DNA of 42,688 nucleotides from Sphingobacteriales bacterium (GTDB taxonomy: Bacteria; Bacteroidota; Bacteroidia; Chitinophagales; Chitinophagaceae): the NCBI GenBank assembly GCA_023251235.1, contig JAHEZE010000017.1:1-42688 (forward strand). Direction: 5' to 3'. Below, one piece after another: positions 31,595 through 39,507 of this stretch (its first letter is position 1; each line of letters starts with the position of its first letter). A model generated the notes under the pieces. The model was not told where the DNA came from and did no database searches. It was given only the letters and a program-made list of their open reading frames with translations. The translations under genes were made by a program, and so were the position numbers.

Positions 31595-32896
31595 TTATTT
31601 TTTTAATCTTATATCCACAGCATTTTTATGCCCATCCAATCCTTCTGCTACTGCCATTTGCATTACTGTATTTCCAATATTTTGTAATCCCGCTTTAGTT
31701 AATTGCTGAAAGGTTATTTTTTTTACAAAGCTATCTACCGATACTCCACTGTACATAGCAGCATAACAATTAGTTGGTAAGGCATGATTAGTGCCGCTTG
31801 CATAGTCACCTGCACTTTCAGGTGAGTAATTGCCAATAAAAACCGAACCGGCAGAAATTACCTTTTCTGCAACCTCATTTGCATTTTCACAAGCCAGTAT
31901 CAAATGCTCTGGTGCGTATTGGTTGGATAAGTCAATGGCTTCATTAATATTTTTTGTGATAAGTATTTTACTATTTTTTAATGCTGCTTCTGCAATTTCT
32001 TTTCTTGATAAACTTTTTAATTGCATTTCGATTTGCTTTTGTGTTTCCACTGCAAATTTTTCACTTGTTGTAATTAATATCACCTGTGAATCCGTTCCAT
32101 GTTCAGCCTGTGACAAAAGATCAGCGGCTACAAATTCTGCGGATGCTGATTCATCAGCAATTACTAAAACTTCTGAAGGGCCGGCAGGCATATCAATAGC
32201 CACGCCTTGTTGTTGCACCAATTGTTTGGCACAGGTTACATACTGATTTCCCGGGCCAAATATTTTATTCACTTTAGGAATGCTTTCTGTTCCATAAGCC
32301 ATGGCGCCGATGGCCTGTACACCACTGGCTTTAAAAATTTTTGTAATTCCAAAAAGTTGAGCTGTAAATAAAATTGCAGGATGTACCTCACCCCCGGACC
32401 CTCTGCTTGAGGAGAGGGGGGATGGTGGTGTACAAAGTATAATTTCTTTACAACCTGCAATTGTAGCGGGTATTGCCAACATCAGTACGGTAGAGAAAAG
32501 AGGAGCGGTGCCCCCCGGAATATATAATCCCACTTTTTCAATTGCTACCGATTTTCGCCAGCATTTTATGCCCGGCATTGTTTCAACAATTTTTATCTCT
32601 TCAACCTGGGATAAATGAAACTTTTCAATATTCAGTTTTGCCTGCTGAATAGCCTCTTTTAATTCCTGTGGTAAAAATTTTTCTGCTGCATCAATTTCCT
32701 TTTGTGAAACCAAAAATCTTTTCAGTTTTACTCCATCAAATTCTTTTGTATACTTTTTTACTGCTTTATCGCCTTTGGTTTTTACTTTCTCTAAAATCTT
32801 TCTCACGGACTTTTCTAAAGATGCGGTCTCCAGTACAGGTCGTTTTGTCAACTCATTCCACATGGCTTTATCCCGGTATGTATATATTCTAATCAT
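31595..32896 (-). CDS. hisD: Histidinol dehydrogenase
   Basis: A 433-residue zinc- and NAD-dependent enzyme carrying out the last two oxidations to histidine. Signatures include GLYIPGGTAPLFSTVLML, GVQAIGAMAYGTESIPKVNKIFGPGN, DMPAGPSEVLVIAD, LLSQAEHG (zinc ligands Gln and His), YAPEHLIL and GDYASGTNHALPT. The palindromic element encodes SPLSSSRGSGGE (159-170) between CTPP and VHPAILFTA, in a reading frame different from that in hisH and hisC. It follows hisG after 33 bases. The length is close to normal once the 12 inserted residues are subtracted. Confidence 0.97.
   Translation of the reverse strand: MIRIYTYRDKAMWNELTKRPVLETASLEKSVRKILEKVKTKGDKAVKKYTKEFDGVKLKRFLVSQKEIDAAEKFLPQELKEAIQQAKLNIEKFHLSQVEEIKIVETMPGIKCWRKSVAIEKVGLYIPGGTAPLFSTVLMLAIPATIAGCKEIILCTPPSPLSSSRGSGGEVHPAILFTAQLFGITKIFKASGVQAIGAMAYGTESIPKVNKIFGPGNQYVTCAKQLVQQQGVAIDMPAGPSEVLVIADESASAEFVAADLLSQAEHGTDSQVILITTSEKFAVETQKQIEMQLKSLSRKEIAEAALKNSKILITKNINEAIDLSNQYAPEHLILACENANEVAEKVISAGSVFIGNYSPESAGDYASGTNHALPTNCYAAMYSGVSVDSFVKKITFQQLTKAGLQNIGNTVMQMAVAEGLDGHKNAVDIRLKK
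32386..32423 (-). repeat. Degenerate long palindromic element inside hisD
   Basis: It starts CCTCACCCCC like the hisH and hisC copies, but the left arm reads CCCTCTGC rather than CCCTCTCC, so the stem is imperfect. On the coding strand it is translated as SPLSSSRGSGGEV. It therefore appears older or is a divergent copy. Confidence 0.8.
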
Positions 32897-32907
32897 ATTT
32901 CTTCATT

Positions 32908-32930
32908 ACTCCACCTTAGGAGATGGGGGT
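32908..32930. repeat. Possible remnant element between hisD and hisG
   Basis: The 33-base gap contains ACTCCACCTTAGGAG followed by ATGGGGG. It looks like a worn copy of the palindromes (arms around CTTA, then a G run) but without a convincing stem. Listed as tentative. Confidence 0.3.
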
Positions 32931-33790
32931 TACATTATCATTTTTTCAATTGGAATAATCAATATTCCCTGAGCCCCATTTTTCTTTAGCTGCTCTATTA
33001 CATTCCAGAAATCAGATTCATTGATTACGGAGTGAACAGAGCTCCATCCTTTCTCCGCCAGTGGTAAAATAGTGGGGCTCTTCATTCCCGGTAATAAACC
33101 ACAGATGTCATCAAGCTTCTCATTTGGGGCATTCAGTAAAACATATTTATTATTCTTTGCTTTTTTTACTGATCGTATTCTGAATAAAAGTTTGTCCAAT
33201 AGTTCTTGTTTATCAGCCGGTAAATTTTTATTACTGATAAGAACTGCTTCCGATTTTAATACTGTTTGCAGTTCACTGAGTTCATTACTGAATAAAGTGC
33301 TGCCGGAACTCACCAGGTCACAGATGGCATCGGCAAGACCAATCCGCGGAGCAATTTCCACGGAGCCGCTGATTTCCTGGATAGTGGCCTGAATATTTTT
33401 TTCTTTTAAAAAAAGGGAAAGAATCAATGGATAACTGGTTGCAATTTTTTTTCCATTCAAATCTGAAATTGAATTGATACTGCTATTTCCCGGAGAAGCC
33501 AGGGATAGCCGGCATTTTCCAAACCCCAGTTTTTCTAATGATATCACATCTTTATTTTTTTCAGCCACTACATTTTCTCCTACAAAACCTATATCTGCCA
33601 CAGCATCCTGTACATATTCAGGAATATCATCATCCCTCAGGAAAAAAATTTCAAGAGGAAAATTGCCAGCCTGCACCCGCAACTGGTTATTACCATTGCT
33701 TACTTCAATGCCGCATTCTTTCAAAAGAGACATTGATCCTTCATAGAGTCTTCCTTTTTTTTGTACTGCGATTTTCAAATTCTCATTCAT
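32930..33790 (-). CDS. hisG: ATP phosphoribosyltransferase, long form
   Basis: The committed step of histidine synthesis, joining ATP and PRPP. From ATG 33790 the protein has 286 residues, the long HisG form, with a C-terminal ACT-like regulatory domain (about 210-286, GMKSPTILPLAEKGWSSVHSVI) that usually binds histidine for feedback control. Catalytic-domain signatures are LKIAVQKKGRL, the DDIPEYVQDAVADIGFVGENV segment and ISGSVEIAPRIGLADAICDLVSSGSTL (PRPP-binding). An ATG at 33823 would add eleven Lys-rich residues that are not family-like, so the later start is preferred. It is the first enzyme gene, 63 bases after the attenuator stem. Confidence 0.95.
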   Translation of the reverse strand: MNENLKIAVQKKGRLYEGSMSLLKECGIEVSNGNNQLRVQAGNFPLEIFFLRDDDIPEYVQDAVADIGFVGENVVAEKNKDVISLEKLGFGKCRLSLASPGNSSINSISDLNGKKIATSYPLILSLFLKEKNIQATIQEISGSVEIAPRIGLADAICDLVSSGSTLFSNELSELQTVLKSEAVLISNKNLPADKQELLDKLLFRIRSVKKAKNNKYVLLNAPNEKLDDICGLLPGMKSPTILPLAEKGWSSVHSVINESDFWNVIEQLKKNGAQGILIIPIEKMIM

Positions 33791-33848
33791 ATTTTTTTTC
33801 TTTATAAGTTTTTGCATTAACACACCACATATGGTGAACTGTAAATAA

Positions 33849-33878
33849 TAAAAAAGGGCTTACTAAGTGTAAGCCCTT
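33849..33878 (-). terminator. Attenuator (intrinsic terminator) of the his operon
   Basis: On the minus strand AAGGGCTTAC (33878-33869) pairs perfectly with GTAAGCCCTT (33863-33854) across a five-base loop, followed by a T-rich run. A 10-bp stem plus T tract between a His-rich leader peptide and hisG is the classic layout of a transcription attenuator. Stopping here would prevent expression of the whole operon when histidine is plentiful. Confidence 0.92.
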
Positions 33879-33913
33879 AAATTATGTTGTTACATAATAT
33901 CCTCACGGCCTAC
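33869..33913 (-). promoter_or_regulatory. Candidate antiterminator of the his leader
   Basis: GUAGGCC in the leader RNA (33913-33907), lying in the last codons of the leader peptide, can pair with GGCUUAC (33875-33869), the 5' arm of the terminator, over 7 bp with one G-U. A ribosome stalled on the His codons (33947-33930) would leave GUAGGCC free; a ribosome reaching the stop codon would cover it. CCUCA/UGAGG (33923-33919 / 33905-33901) could form a competing pause hairpin. A further hairpin, ATTATGT/ACATAAT, lies at 33881-33898. Pairing was judged by eye, without energy calculation. Confidence 0.6.
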
Positions 33914-33962
33914 CCTTATGAGGTAAGATATGGTGATGATGATTATGTATCTGATTAATCAT
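33903..33962 (-). CDS. hisL: his operon leader peptide
   Basis: A 19-codon frame encodes MINQIHNHHHHILPHKGRP and then TGA. Six of 19 residues are His (positions 6, 8-11 and 15), with five inside a six-residue stretch. A perfect terminator hairpin follows 24 bases after the stop codon, then hisG. The peptide itself probably has no function; its translation rate senses charged tRNA-His. This is the standard mechanism of enterobacterial his operons; here it is inferred from sequence layout. It begins 28 bases after the small lipoprotein gene upstream. Confidence 0.92.
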   Translation of the reverse strand: MINQIHNHHHHILPHKGRP

Positions 33963-33990
33963 GATTCAGTAAAAATAGTGAAATATTTGT

Positions 33991-34116
33991 TTAGGCCCTG
34001 AATTTTTTTGCTTCAACTGATACCATAGGGCAGCCATATTTGCGGGATGTGGCGCATGAACTAATTGTTATTACAAATACTAATAATGTAAAACCGGCTA
34101 AAATTTTATTTTTCAT
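33991..34116 (-). CDS. 41-residue lipoprotein of unknown function ahead of the his leader
   Basis: A 41-residue frame with a clear lipoprotein signal: MKNKILAGFTLL, a hydrophobic core, and the lipobox ISSC with Cys24. The mature peptide is only 18 residues, CATSRKYGCPMVSVEAKK and FRA with a second Cys in KYGCP. No acidic cluster follows the lipidated Cys, so surface export is not indicated. It lies 28 bases before the His-rich leader peptide, on the same strand, and must share its transcript unless a promoter lies inside it. I do not recognise the family. Such a short protein would usually be missed in annotation. Confidence 0.8.
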   Translation of the reverse strand: MKNKILAGFTLLVFVITISSCATSRKYGCPMVSVEAKKFRA

Positions 34117-34252
34117 TGTTTAAGGGATTTTTGATATAACGGGATTAACGCTTTTTTATTTCATAAAAGTAGGCAGATTTTATCGAAAACATCCCATTTC
34201 TTAAGCCATAATCTCGTACCTTTACCAGCTTTAAAAGCCCAATATTTAAATA

Positions 34253-35020
34253 ATGCTTCAACTTACAAAGCCCCTGGCTTTTATTGACTTAGAAACAACC
34301 GGTATCAACCTGGGTACCGACCGTATCGTTGAAATTGCGATTGTAAAAATTCTTACAGATGGTAACCGAAGTGTAAAACGAAAACTGGTGAATCCCCAAA
34401 TGCCAATTCCCAAACAGGCAAGCGATATTCACGGTATTACTGATGAAATGATAAAAGATGCCCCCGCTTTTAAACAAATCGCACATGAGTTGAAACAAAT
34501 GCTCGATGGCTGTGATATTGCAGGGTACAACAGCAACCGGTTTGACATTCCTATATTAATGGAAGAATTTCTTCGTGCTGAAGTGGAATTTGAAATGAAA
34601 GGAAGAAAGATGCTGGATGTACAACAAATCTTTCATAAAATGGAACAAAGGACATTGGGGGCCGCATATAAATTCTATTGCAGCAAAATTCTGGACGGTG
34701 CTCATGGCGCCGAAGTGGATGCAACGGCTACATATGAAATTTTCGAAGCGCAATTAGAACGATACCCGGAGTTGGGAACTACAATAGATTCCGTTTTAAA
34801 AACCATTGGTGAAGATGTGATCGTAGATTTTGCCCGCCGGTTTATTATGGATAATGGAGTAGAGGTATTCAACTTTGGAAAATTCAAAGGGCGGTCCGTA
34901 GCAGAAGTGCTTAAAACAGAACCTCAATATTATGACTGGATGATGAAAGGCGATTTTCCTCAACACACCAAACAAAAACTTACAGAAATAAGAACAAGGA
35001 GCCTGCTTAAAAAGAGTTAA
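34253..35020 (+). CDS. DnaQ-family 3'-5' exonuclease (DEDDh)
   Basis: A 255-residue protein. The exonuclease domain (about 5-170) has the DEDDh residues Asp12 and Glu14 (FIDLETTG), Asp98 (YNSNRFDIPIL), His151 and Asp156 (HGAEVDATATYEIF). The C-terminal 60 residues (FGKFKGRSVAEVLKTEPQYYDWMMKGDFPQHTKQKL) form a small helical domain often attached to such exonucleases in Bacteroidota. It is related to the polymerase III proofreading subunit, but a role in repair or RNA/DNA trimming is equally possible. It is divergent from the his operon, with 136 bases between its start and the small lipoprotein gene. Confidence 0.93.
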   Translation: MLQLTKPLAFIDLETTGINLGTDRIVEIAIVKILTDGNRSVKRKLVNPQMPIPKQASDIHGITDEMIKDAPAFKQIAHELKQMLDGCDIAGYNSNRFDIPILMEEFLRAEVEFEMKGRKMLDVQQIFHKMEQRTLGAAYKFYCSKILDGAHGAEVDATATYEIFEAQLERYPELGTTIDSVLKTIGEDVIVDFARRFIMDNGVEVFNFGKFKGRSVAEVLKTEPQYYDWMMKGDFPQHTKQKLTEIRTRSLLKKS

Positions 35021-35091
35021 AAAGCGACAACTTATTTTCAGTGGATTAATTATCCAAATATTGTAAATTCGTTTTCCCCTTATTTTATCAT

Positions 35092-35868
35092 TTGGAAAAA
35101 CTTGTAATTATACCAACTTATAATGAGAAGGAGAATATTACCAATATTCTTGCTGCAATATTCGACTTGCAACAGAATTTTCATGTGTTGGTAATTGATG
35201 ATGGATCTCCTGATGGCACGGCACAAATTGTAAAAGACCTGCAATCAAAATATCCCGGGCAATTATTCTTACAAGAAAGAACCGGCAAACTTGGTTTAGG
35301 TACAGCCTACATTCATGGTTTCAAATGGGCATTGTCGAAGGGATATAATTTCATTTTTGAAATTGATGCGGACTTTTCTCATAACCCCAGTGATCTTCCC
35401 CGGCTGTATGATGCCTGTAAAAAAGAAGGTGCTGATGTTGCAGTTGGTTCCCGATATGTAAACGAAGGTGGTGTGATTAATTGGCCATGGGATCGTATCG
35501 CTTTATCAAAAGGCGCCTCTGTTTATACAAGAATGATTACCTGGATGCCGGTAAAAGATCCTACTGCCGGTTTTGTATGTTACAAAAAAGAAGTACTGGA
35601 GGCGATTAACCTGGATGCTATCAGTTTTGTTGGCTACGCTTTCCAGATAGAAATGAAATTTGCTGCATGGAAACTGGGATTTAAAATAATAGAAGTACCG
35701 ATTATTTTCCAGGACAGAACTCACGGCACATCAAAAATGAACAAAGGAATTGTAAAAGAAGGAATACTCGGCGTATTGAAACTCCGTTGGGATAGTTTTT
35801 TTAAAAGCTACCGCAAAAAACTCAGGAATAACAATAATGAGTTTACGGCTATGTCTGCTGTTAAGTAG
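35092..35868 (+). CDS. Family 2 glycosyltransferase, polyprenol-phosphate mannosyltransferase-like
   Basis: A 258-residue GT-A enzyme of the DPM1 type, which transfers mannose (or glucose) from a nucleotide sugar to a polyprenyl phosphate at the inner face of the membrane. Signatures are IIPTYNEKENI, VIDDGSPDGTA (Asp36-Asp37), EIDADFSHNP (Asp92, Asp94), VAVGSRYVNEGGV and a C-terminal RTHGTSKMNKGIVKEG. No transmembrane extension follows, so it is the soluble form. The only suitable start is TTG at 35092, as no in-frame ATG lies upstream and translation from the first internal Met would remove the nucleotide-binding motif. It probably feeds lipid-linked sugar for protein O-glycosylation or surface glycans. 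Confidence 0.92.
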   Translation: MEKLVIIPTYNEKENITNILAAIFDLQQNFHVLVIDDGSPDGTAQIVKDLQSKYPGQLFLQERTGKLGLGTAYIHGFKWALSKGYNFIFEIDADFSHNPSDLPRLYDACKKEGADVAVGSRYVNEGGVINWPWDRIALSKGASVYTRMITWMPVKDPTAGFVCYKKEVLEAINLDAISFVGYAFQIEMKFAAWKLGFKIIEVPIIFQDRTHGTSKMNKGIVKEGILGVLKLRWDSFFKSYRKKLRNNNNEFTAMSAVK

Positions 35869-35994
35869 TTATTTTAATTACATTTTTAACGATCATCATA
35901 TTATTTTGGACTGAATTGGCAGCATTACTTATCAGTTATCAAAAAAATACCGGATATATAATTCCCATTACTCGTTTATTATTATCTTAGAAGG

Positions 35995-36729
35995 ATGTGT
36001 AAAAAATTCCTGCCTGGATTATTGATTTTTTGGATGCAAAGTTTACATGCTCAACAAAACTTTTCTGATTCTGTTCCGGGTTCTCTTGCTGAAGAAACGA
36101 AGTTTGCAAAAAATATTTATTCCTTACAAAAAGGTAACCAGGCTGCTATTTTCAATGGCACTATACACATTTCATATTCATCAGAAATAGAAGGTATCGC
36201 TTATTTCTTTTCAGTTGACTGGCAAAAGGGAAATGTACTTTACGGGGATATTTATTATGAAAATATCCTGATGAAATATGACATGGTAAAAGACCAGCTT
36301 ATTGTTAAGGCAAAAGAATCAGAAGGACAGCCAATAACTTTGTTTAGTCCCCGGGTAAAGCAATTTTCTTTTTTGGATTCAAAATTTATACGGGTAGATA
36401 ACGCCACTGCCGGATCTTTTTTACAGGCAGGATTTTACCGGCAATTAACCCATGGTAAAGTAACCGCACTGGCAAGGGCAACTAAAACTATTTCCGAAAA
36501 GATAACAGATAACAAGGTTGCCCGGAAATTCGAAGAAAAAATAAAATATTATACTTTAAAAGACAGTCGATATTCTTTAATAGAAAATAAAAACAATCTT
36601 TTAAGCATTCTGAAAGAACGCAAAAAAGAACTGCAGGGGTTCATAAAGGAAAATAAATTGAATTTCAGGAAGGATATGGAGAATGCGATTGTCTCTGTTG
36701 TTGAATTTTATAATCATTTGAAAGGCTGA
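35995..36729 (+). CDS. Secreted protein of unknown function, first gene of the TonB-receptor operon
   Basis: A 244-residue protein with a signal peptide that ends near LHAQ. The mature N-terminal half is predicted beta-rich (FNGTIHISYSSEIEGIAYFFSVDWQKGNVLYGDIYYENI), the C-terminal part (about 195-244) is helical and strongly charged (KERKKELQGFIKENK). I recognise no family. The stop lies six bases before the start of the TonB-dependent receptor gene, so it is the first gene of that operon and may act with the receptor at the outer membrane or in the periplasm. Confidence 0.75.
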   Translation: MCKKFLPGLLIFWMQSLHAQQNFSDSVPGSLAEETKFAKNIYSLQKGNQAAIFNGTIHISYSSEIEGIAYFFSVDWQKGNVLYGDIYYENILMKYDMVKDQLIVKAKESEGQPITLFSPRVKQFSFLDSKFIRVDNATAGSFLQAGFYRQLTHGKVTALARATKTISEKITDNKVARKFEEKIKYYTLKDSRYSLIENKNNLLSILKERKKELQGFIKENKLNFRKDMENAIVSVVEFYNHLKG

Positions 36730-36735
36730 ATTTTT

Positions 36736-39507
36736 ATGCAACATTTCAGGTTTTATTTTTTACCGTTTTTTTTTATTTTTTTTAATAATAATATTTATTC
36801 ACAGGCGGCTAATTACAAAATTGATGATACTTTCAGCAAGGTCACTTTAATTGAGTTTTTTAATAGGGTAGAAAAAAAAGTTCCCTATAAGTTTTATTAT
36901 AATAAGGCACAGTTAGATTCATTTATTCTGCAGCTGGATGTAAAAGGGCTTACCTTATCCGGTGTTTTAAAGGAGGCATTTAAGGGTACAGATATCCTGT
37001 TTACAATAGACGACATTAATAGAATCGTATACATTACCAGAAAACTTCAGTTAATAACCGAATTACCAAAAAATATATTCAGGCATATTGATTATTCAGG
37101 CGCTAAGAACAATGTGCTTAACGATTCTATTGCTGATTTTGATATTGCATCCGGGAAAGTTACTAAAGCAACAACCCGAAAGCTTATTGAGATTGGGAAA
37201 AAAACAAATCGAACAGGTGGTAATATTATCTTAACAGGGTACATACGGAATGCAACAACCGGGGAACCATTAGTAAGTGCATCTGTATTTACTGATAGTG
37301 TGCATATAACTACTACAGACCTTTATGGCCATTATTCCCTGACTATCCCTGCAGGTAACAGGATATTAAATGTGCAAAATATCGGGATGAAAGATGGGAA
37401 GTTTCAGCTTGCAGTTTATTCAAATGGAAACCTGGATGTAAATATGGAAGAGCAGATCAGGGTATTGAAGGAAGTAGTACTATCCAGCAGTAAGTCATCA
37501 AATATCAGGAATGTTCAGATGGGGTTAGAAAGGCTTACAATTGCGAATATTAAAAACGTTCCCACTGTTTTTGGAGAAGCAGATGTGCTGAGGGTTGTAA
37601 CAAGTTTGCCGGGTGTAAAGACAGTGGGTGAAGCAAGTACCGGATTTAATGTAAGAGGTGGATCGGCCGATCAGAATCTTATACTTTTTAATGATGCAAC
37701 AATTTATAACCCTTCTCATTTCTTTGGTATGTTTTCCGCATTTAATCCTGATGTAATTAAGGATATTGAACTGTATAAAAGCAGTATCCCCGCAAATTAT
37801 GGCGGAAGATTATCATCAGTGCTGGATATAAGCAGCCGTGAAGGCAATAAGAAAAATATAACAGGCACAGCAGGAATTGGCCTGGTCACCAGCAGACTTC
37901 AAATGGAAGGGCCAATTGCAAAAGATAAAACTTCTTTTATGCTGGGTGCCCGTACAACATATGCAAACTGGTTGATGAATTTGTTACCCGATGAATTTAA
38001 AAACAGCAAAGCGTCATTTCAGGATATTGACTTTTCCATCAGCCACCAGATTGACAGCAGCAATAATCTTTATTTCTCTTCTTATTTCAGTAATGACAGG
38101 TTTTCATTGGGCAATGATACGACCTATGGATACAGTAACCGAAATGTAAACATAAAATGGAAGCATAATTTCAGTAATAAGTTCAGGGGTGTTTTTGTAA
38201 CAGGGTACGACCAGTATTTATATAATGTGTCCAGTGATAAAAATAAAATAAATGCATTTAAACTCGGGTTTGATATCAACCAGGTTAATCTGAAAGCAAG
38301 CTTTGATTATTATGTAAATTCAAATCATGCTTTTGATTTTGGGATAAGCACTATCCGGTATAAACTGCATCCCGGCTTTTTTAATCCATCAGGAACACAG
38401 TCAGTGGTACAGGCAGAAGAAGTGGAAGCCGAACAGGCACTGGAAAGCGGCATTTATTTTACACATCGTTTTACACCCAATCCTAAATTGTCCATCAGTA
38501 CTGGCTTACGTTATTCATTATTTGATTATCTCGGCCCTCATGAAATAAGTAAATACGTTCCCGGCCAGCCTGTCACTGAAGCTAACCGGATAGGAACGGA
38601 CATATATGGTAAAGGAAAATTTATTCAAACTTATCACGGACCGGAAGTAAGGTTTTCAGTGCGGTATTTTTTATCACCTACGCTTTCTGTAAAAGCAGCT
38701 TTTAATTCATTGCGGCAGTATATCCACTTATTATCCAATACTGCAATAATCGCTCCTACGGATATCTGGAAACTAAGTGATCCGAATATTAAACCTCAGC
38801 AGGGCGGGCAGGTTTCATTTGGTATTTATAAAAATTTAAAATCAAATACAATAGAAACATCTGTAGAAATATATTATAAAAAGATACGTGACTATCTTGA
38901 TTATAAACCGGGGGCCTCGCTTTTCTTGAATCATAATATAGAGACAGATGTTATTAATACAAAGGGAAAAGGATACGGCCTGGAAGTGCTGATAAAAAAG
39001 CCCGGTGGCAAACTGAATGGCTGGATCAGTTATACTTATTCCCGGATATTGTTAAAGGCTTATGATGCAACGCAGGGTATAAGTGTGAATAATGGCAAAT
39101 ATTACCCGGCTAATTATGACAAACCCAATGATGTAACAATGACTGGAAATTTCAAGTTGAATCACCGCTTCAGTGTTTCGTTGAATTGTACATACAGTAC
39201 CGGAAGGCCTATAACACTTCCGGTAGGACGTTATTATTATGCCGGATCTCAACGGGTTTTATATTCTGACAGAAATGCCTATCGTATTCCGGATTATTTC
39301 CGTACTGACTTTGCTATGAACATTGAAGGAAATCATAAAGTAACCCAGAAAACACATAATTCATGGACCGTCGGTGTTTATAATCTAACGGGAAGAAAAA
39401 ATCCGTATTCGGTATATTTCGTTTCTGAAAATGGCCTGGTAAACGGGTATAAATTATCCATTTTCGGCAGCGTTATTCCATTTGTAAATTTTAATATTCA
39501 TTTTTAA
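36736..39507 (+). CDS. TonB-dependent outer-membrane receptor with STN and carboxypeptidase-like domains
   Basis: A 923-residue outer-membrane receptor. After a signal peptide ending near IYSQ come an STN domain (about 25-110, LIEFFNRVEKKVPYKFYYN), normally a link to an anti-sigma/FecR pathway or a signal-transfer module, then a carboxypeptidase-regulatory-like beta domain (about 165-245, GYIRNATTGEPLVSASVF) and a plug (about 270-375, FNVRGGSADQNLILFND and SSIPANYGGRLSSVLD). The rest is a 22-strand-type barrel ending in the aromatic NFNIHF. No SusD-like gene follows; instead a DUF4249 lipoprotein begins at the next base. The substrate is unknown. Confidence 0.95.
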   Translation: MQHFRFYFLPFFFIFFNNNIYSQAANYKIDDTFSKVTLIEFFNRVEKKVPYKFYYNKAQLDSFILQLDVKGLTLSGVLKEAFKGTDILFTIDDINRIVYITRKLQLITELPKNIFRHIDYSGAKNNVLNDSIADFDIASGKVTKATTRKLIEIGKKTNRTGGNIILTGYIRNATTGEPLVSASVFTDSVHITTTDLYGHYSLTIPAGNRILNVQNIGMKDGKFQLAVYSNGNLDVNMEEQIRVLKEVVLSSSKSSNIRNVQMGLERLTIANIKNVPTVFGEADVLRVVTSLPGVKTVGEASTGFNVRGGSADQNLILFNDATIYNPSHFFGMFSAFNPDVIKDIELYKSSIPANYGGRLSSVLDISSREGNKKNITGTAGIGLVTSRLQMEGPIAKDKTSFMLGARTTYANWLMNLLPDEFKNSKASFQDIDFSISHQIDSSNNLYFSSYFSNDRFSLGNDTTYGYSNRNVNIKWKHNFSNKFRGVFVTGYDQYLYNVSSDKNKINAFKLGFDINQVNLKASFDYYVNSNHAFDFGISTIRYKLHPGFFNPSGTQSVVQAEEVEAEQALESGIYFTHRFTPNPKLSISTGLRYSLFDYLGPHEISKYVPGQPVTEANRIGTDIYGKGKFIQTYHGPEVRFSVRYFLSPTLSVKAAFNSLRQYIHLLSNTAIIAPTDIWKLSDPNIKPQQGGQVSFGIYKNLKSNTIETSVEIYYKKIRDYLDYKPGASLFLNHNIETDVINTKGKGYGLEVLIKKPGGKLNGWISYTYSRILLKAYDATQGISVNNGKYYPANYDKPNDVTMTGNFKLNHRFSVSLNCTYSTGRPITLPVGRYYYAGSQRVLYSDRNAYRIPDYFRTDFAMNIEGNHKVTQKTHNSWTVGVYNLTGRKNPYSVYFVSENGLVNGYKLSIFGSVIPFVNFNIHF

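Noticed and set aside
34150-34180. Possible minus-strand promoter box TACTTTTA at 34171-34164 for the his transcript
   Set aside because: It only partly matches TAnnTTTG and no TTG element lies about 19 bases upstream, so it cannot be supported.
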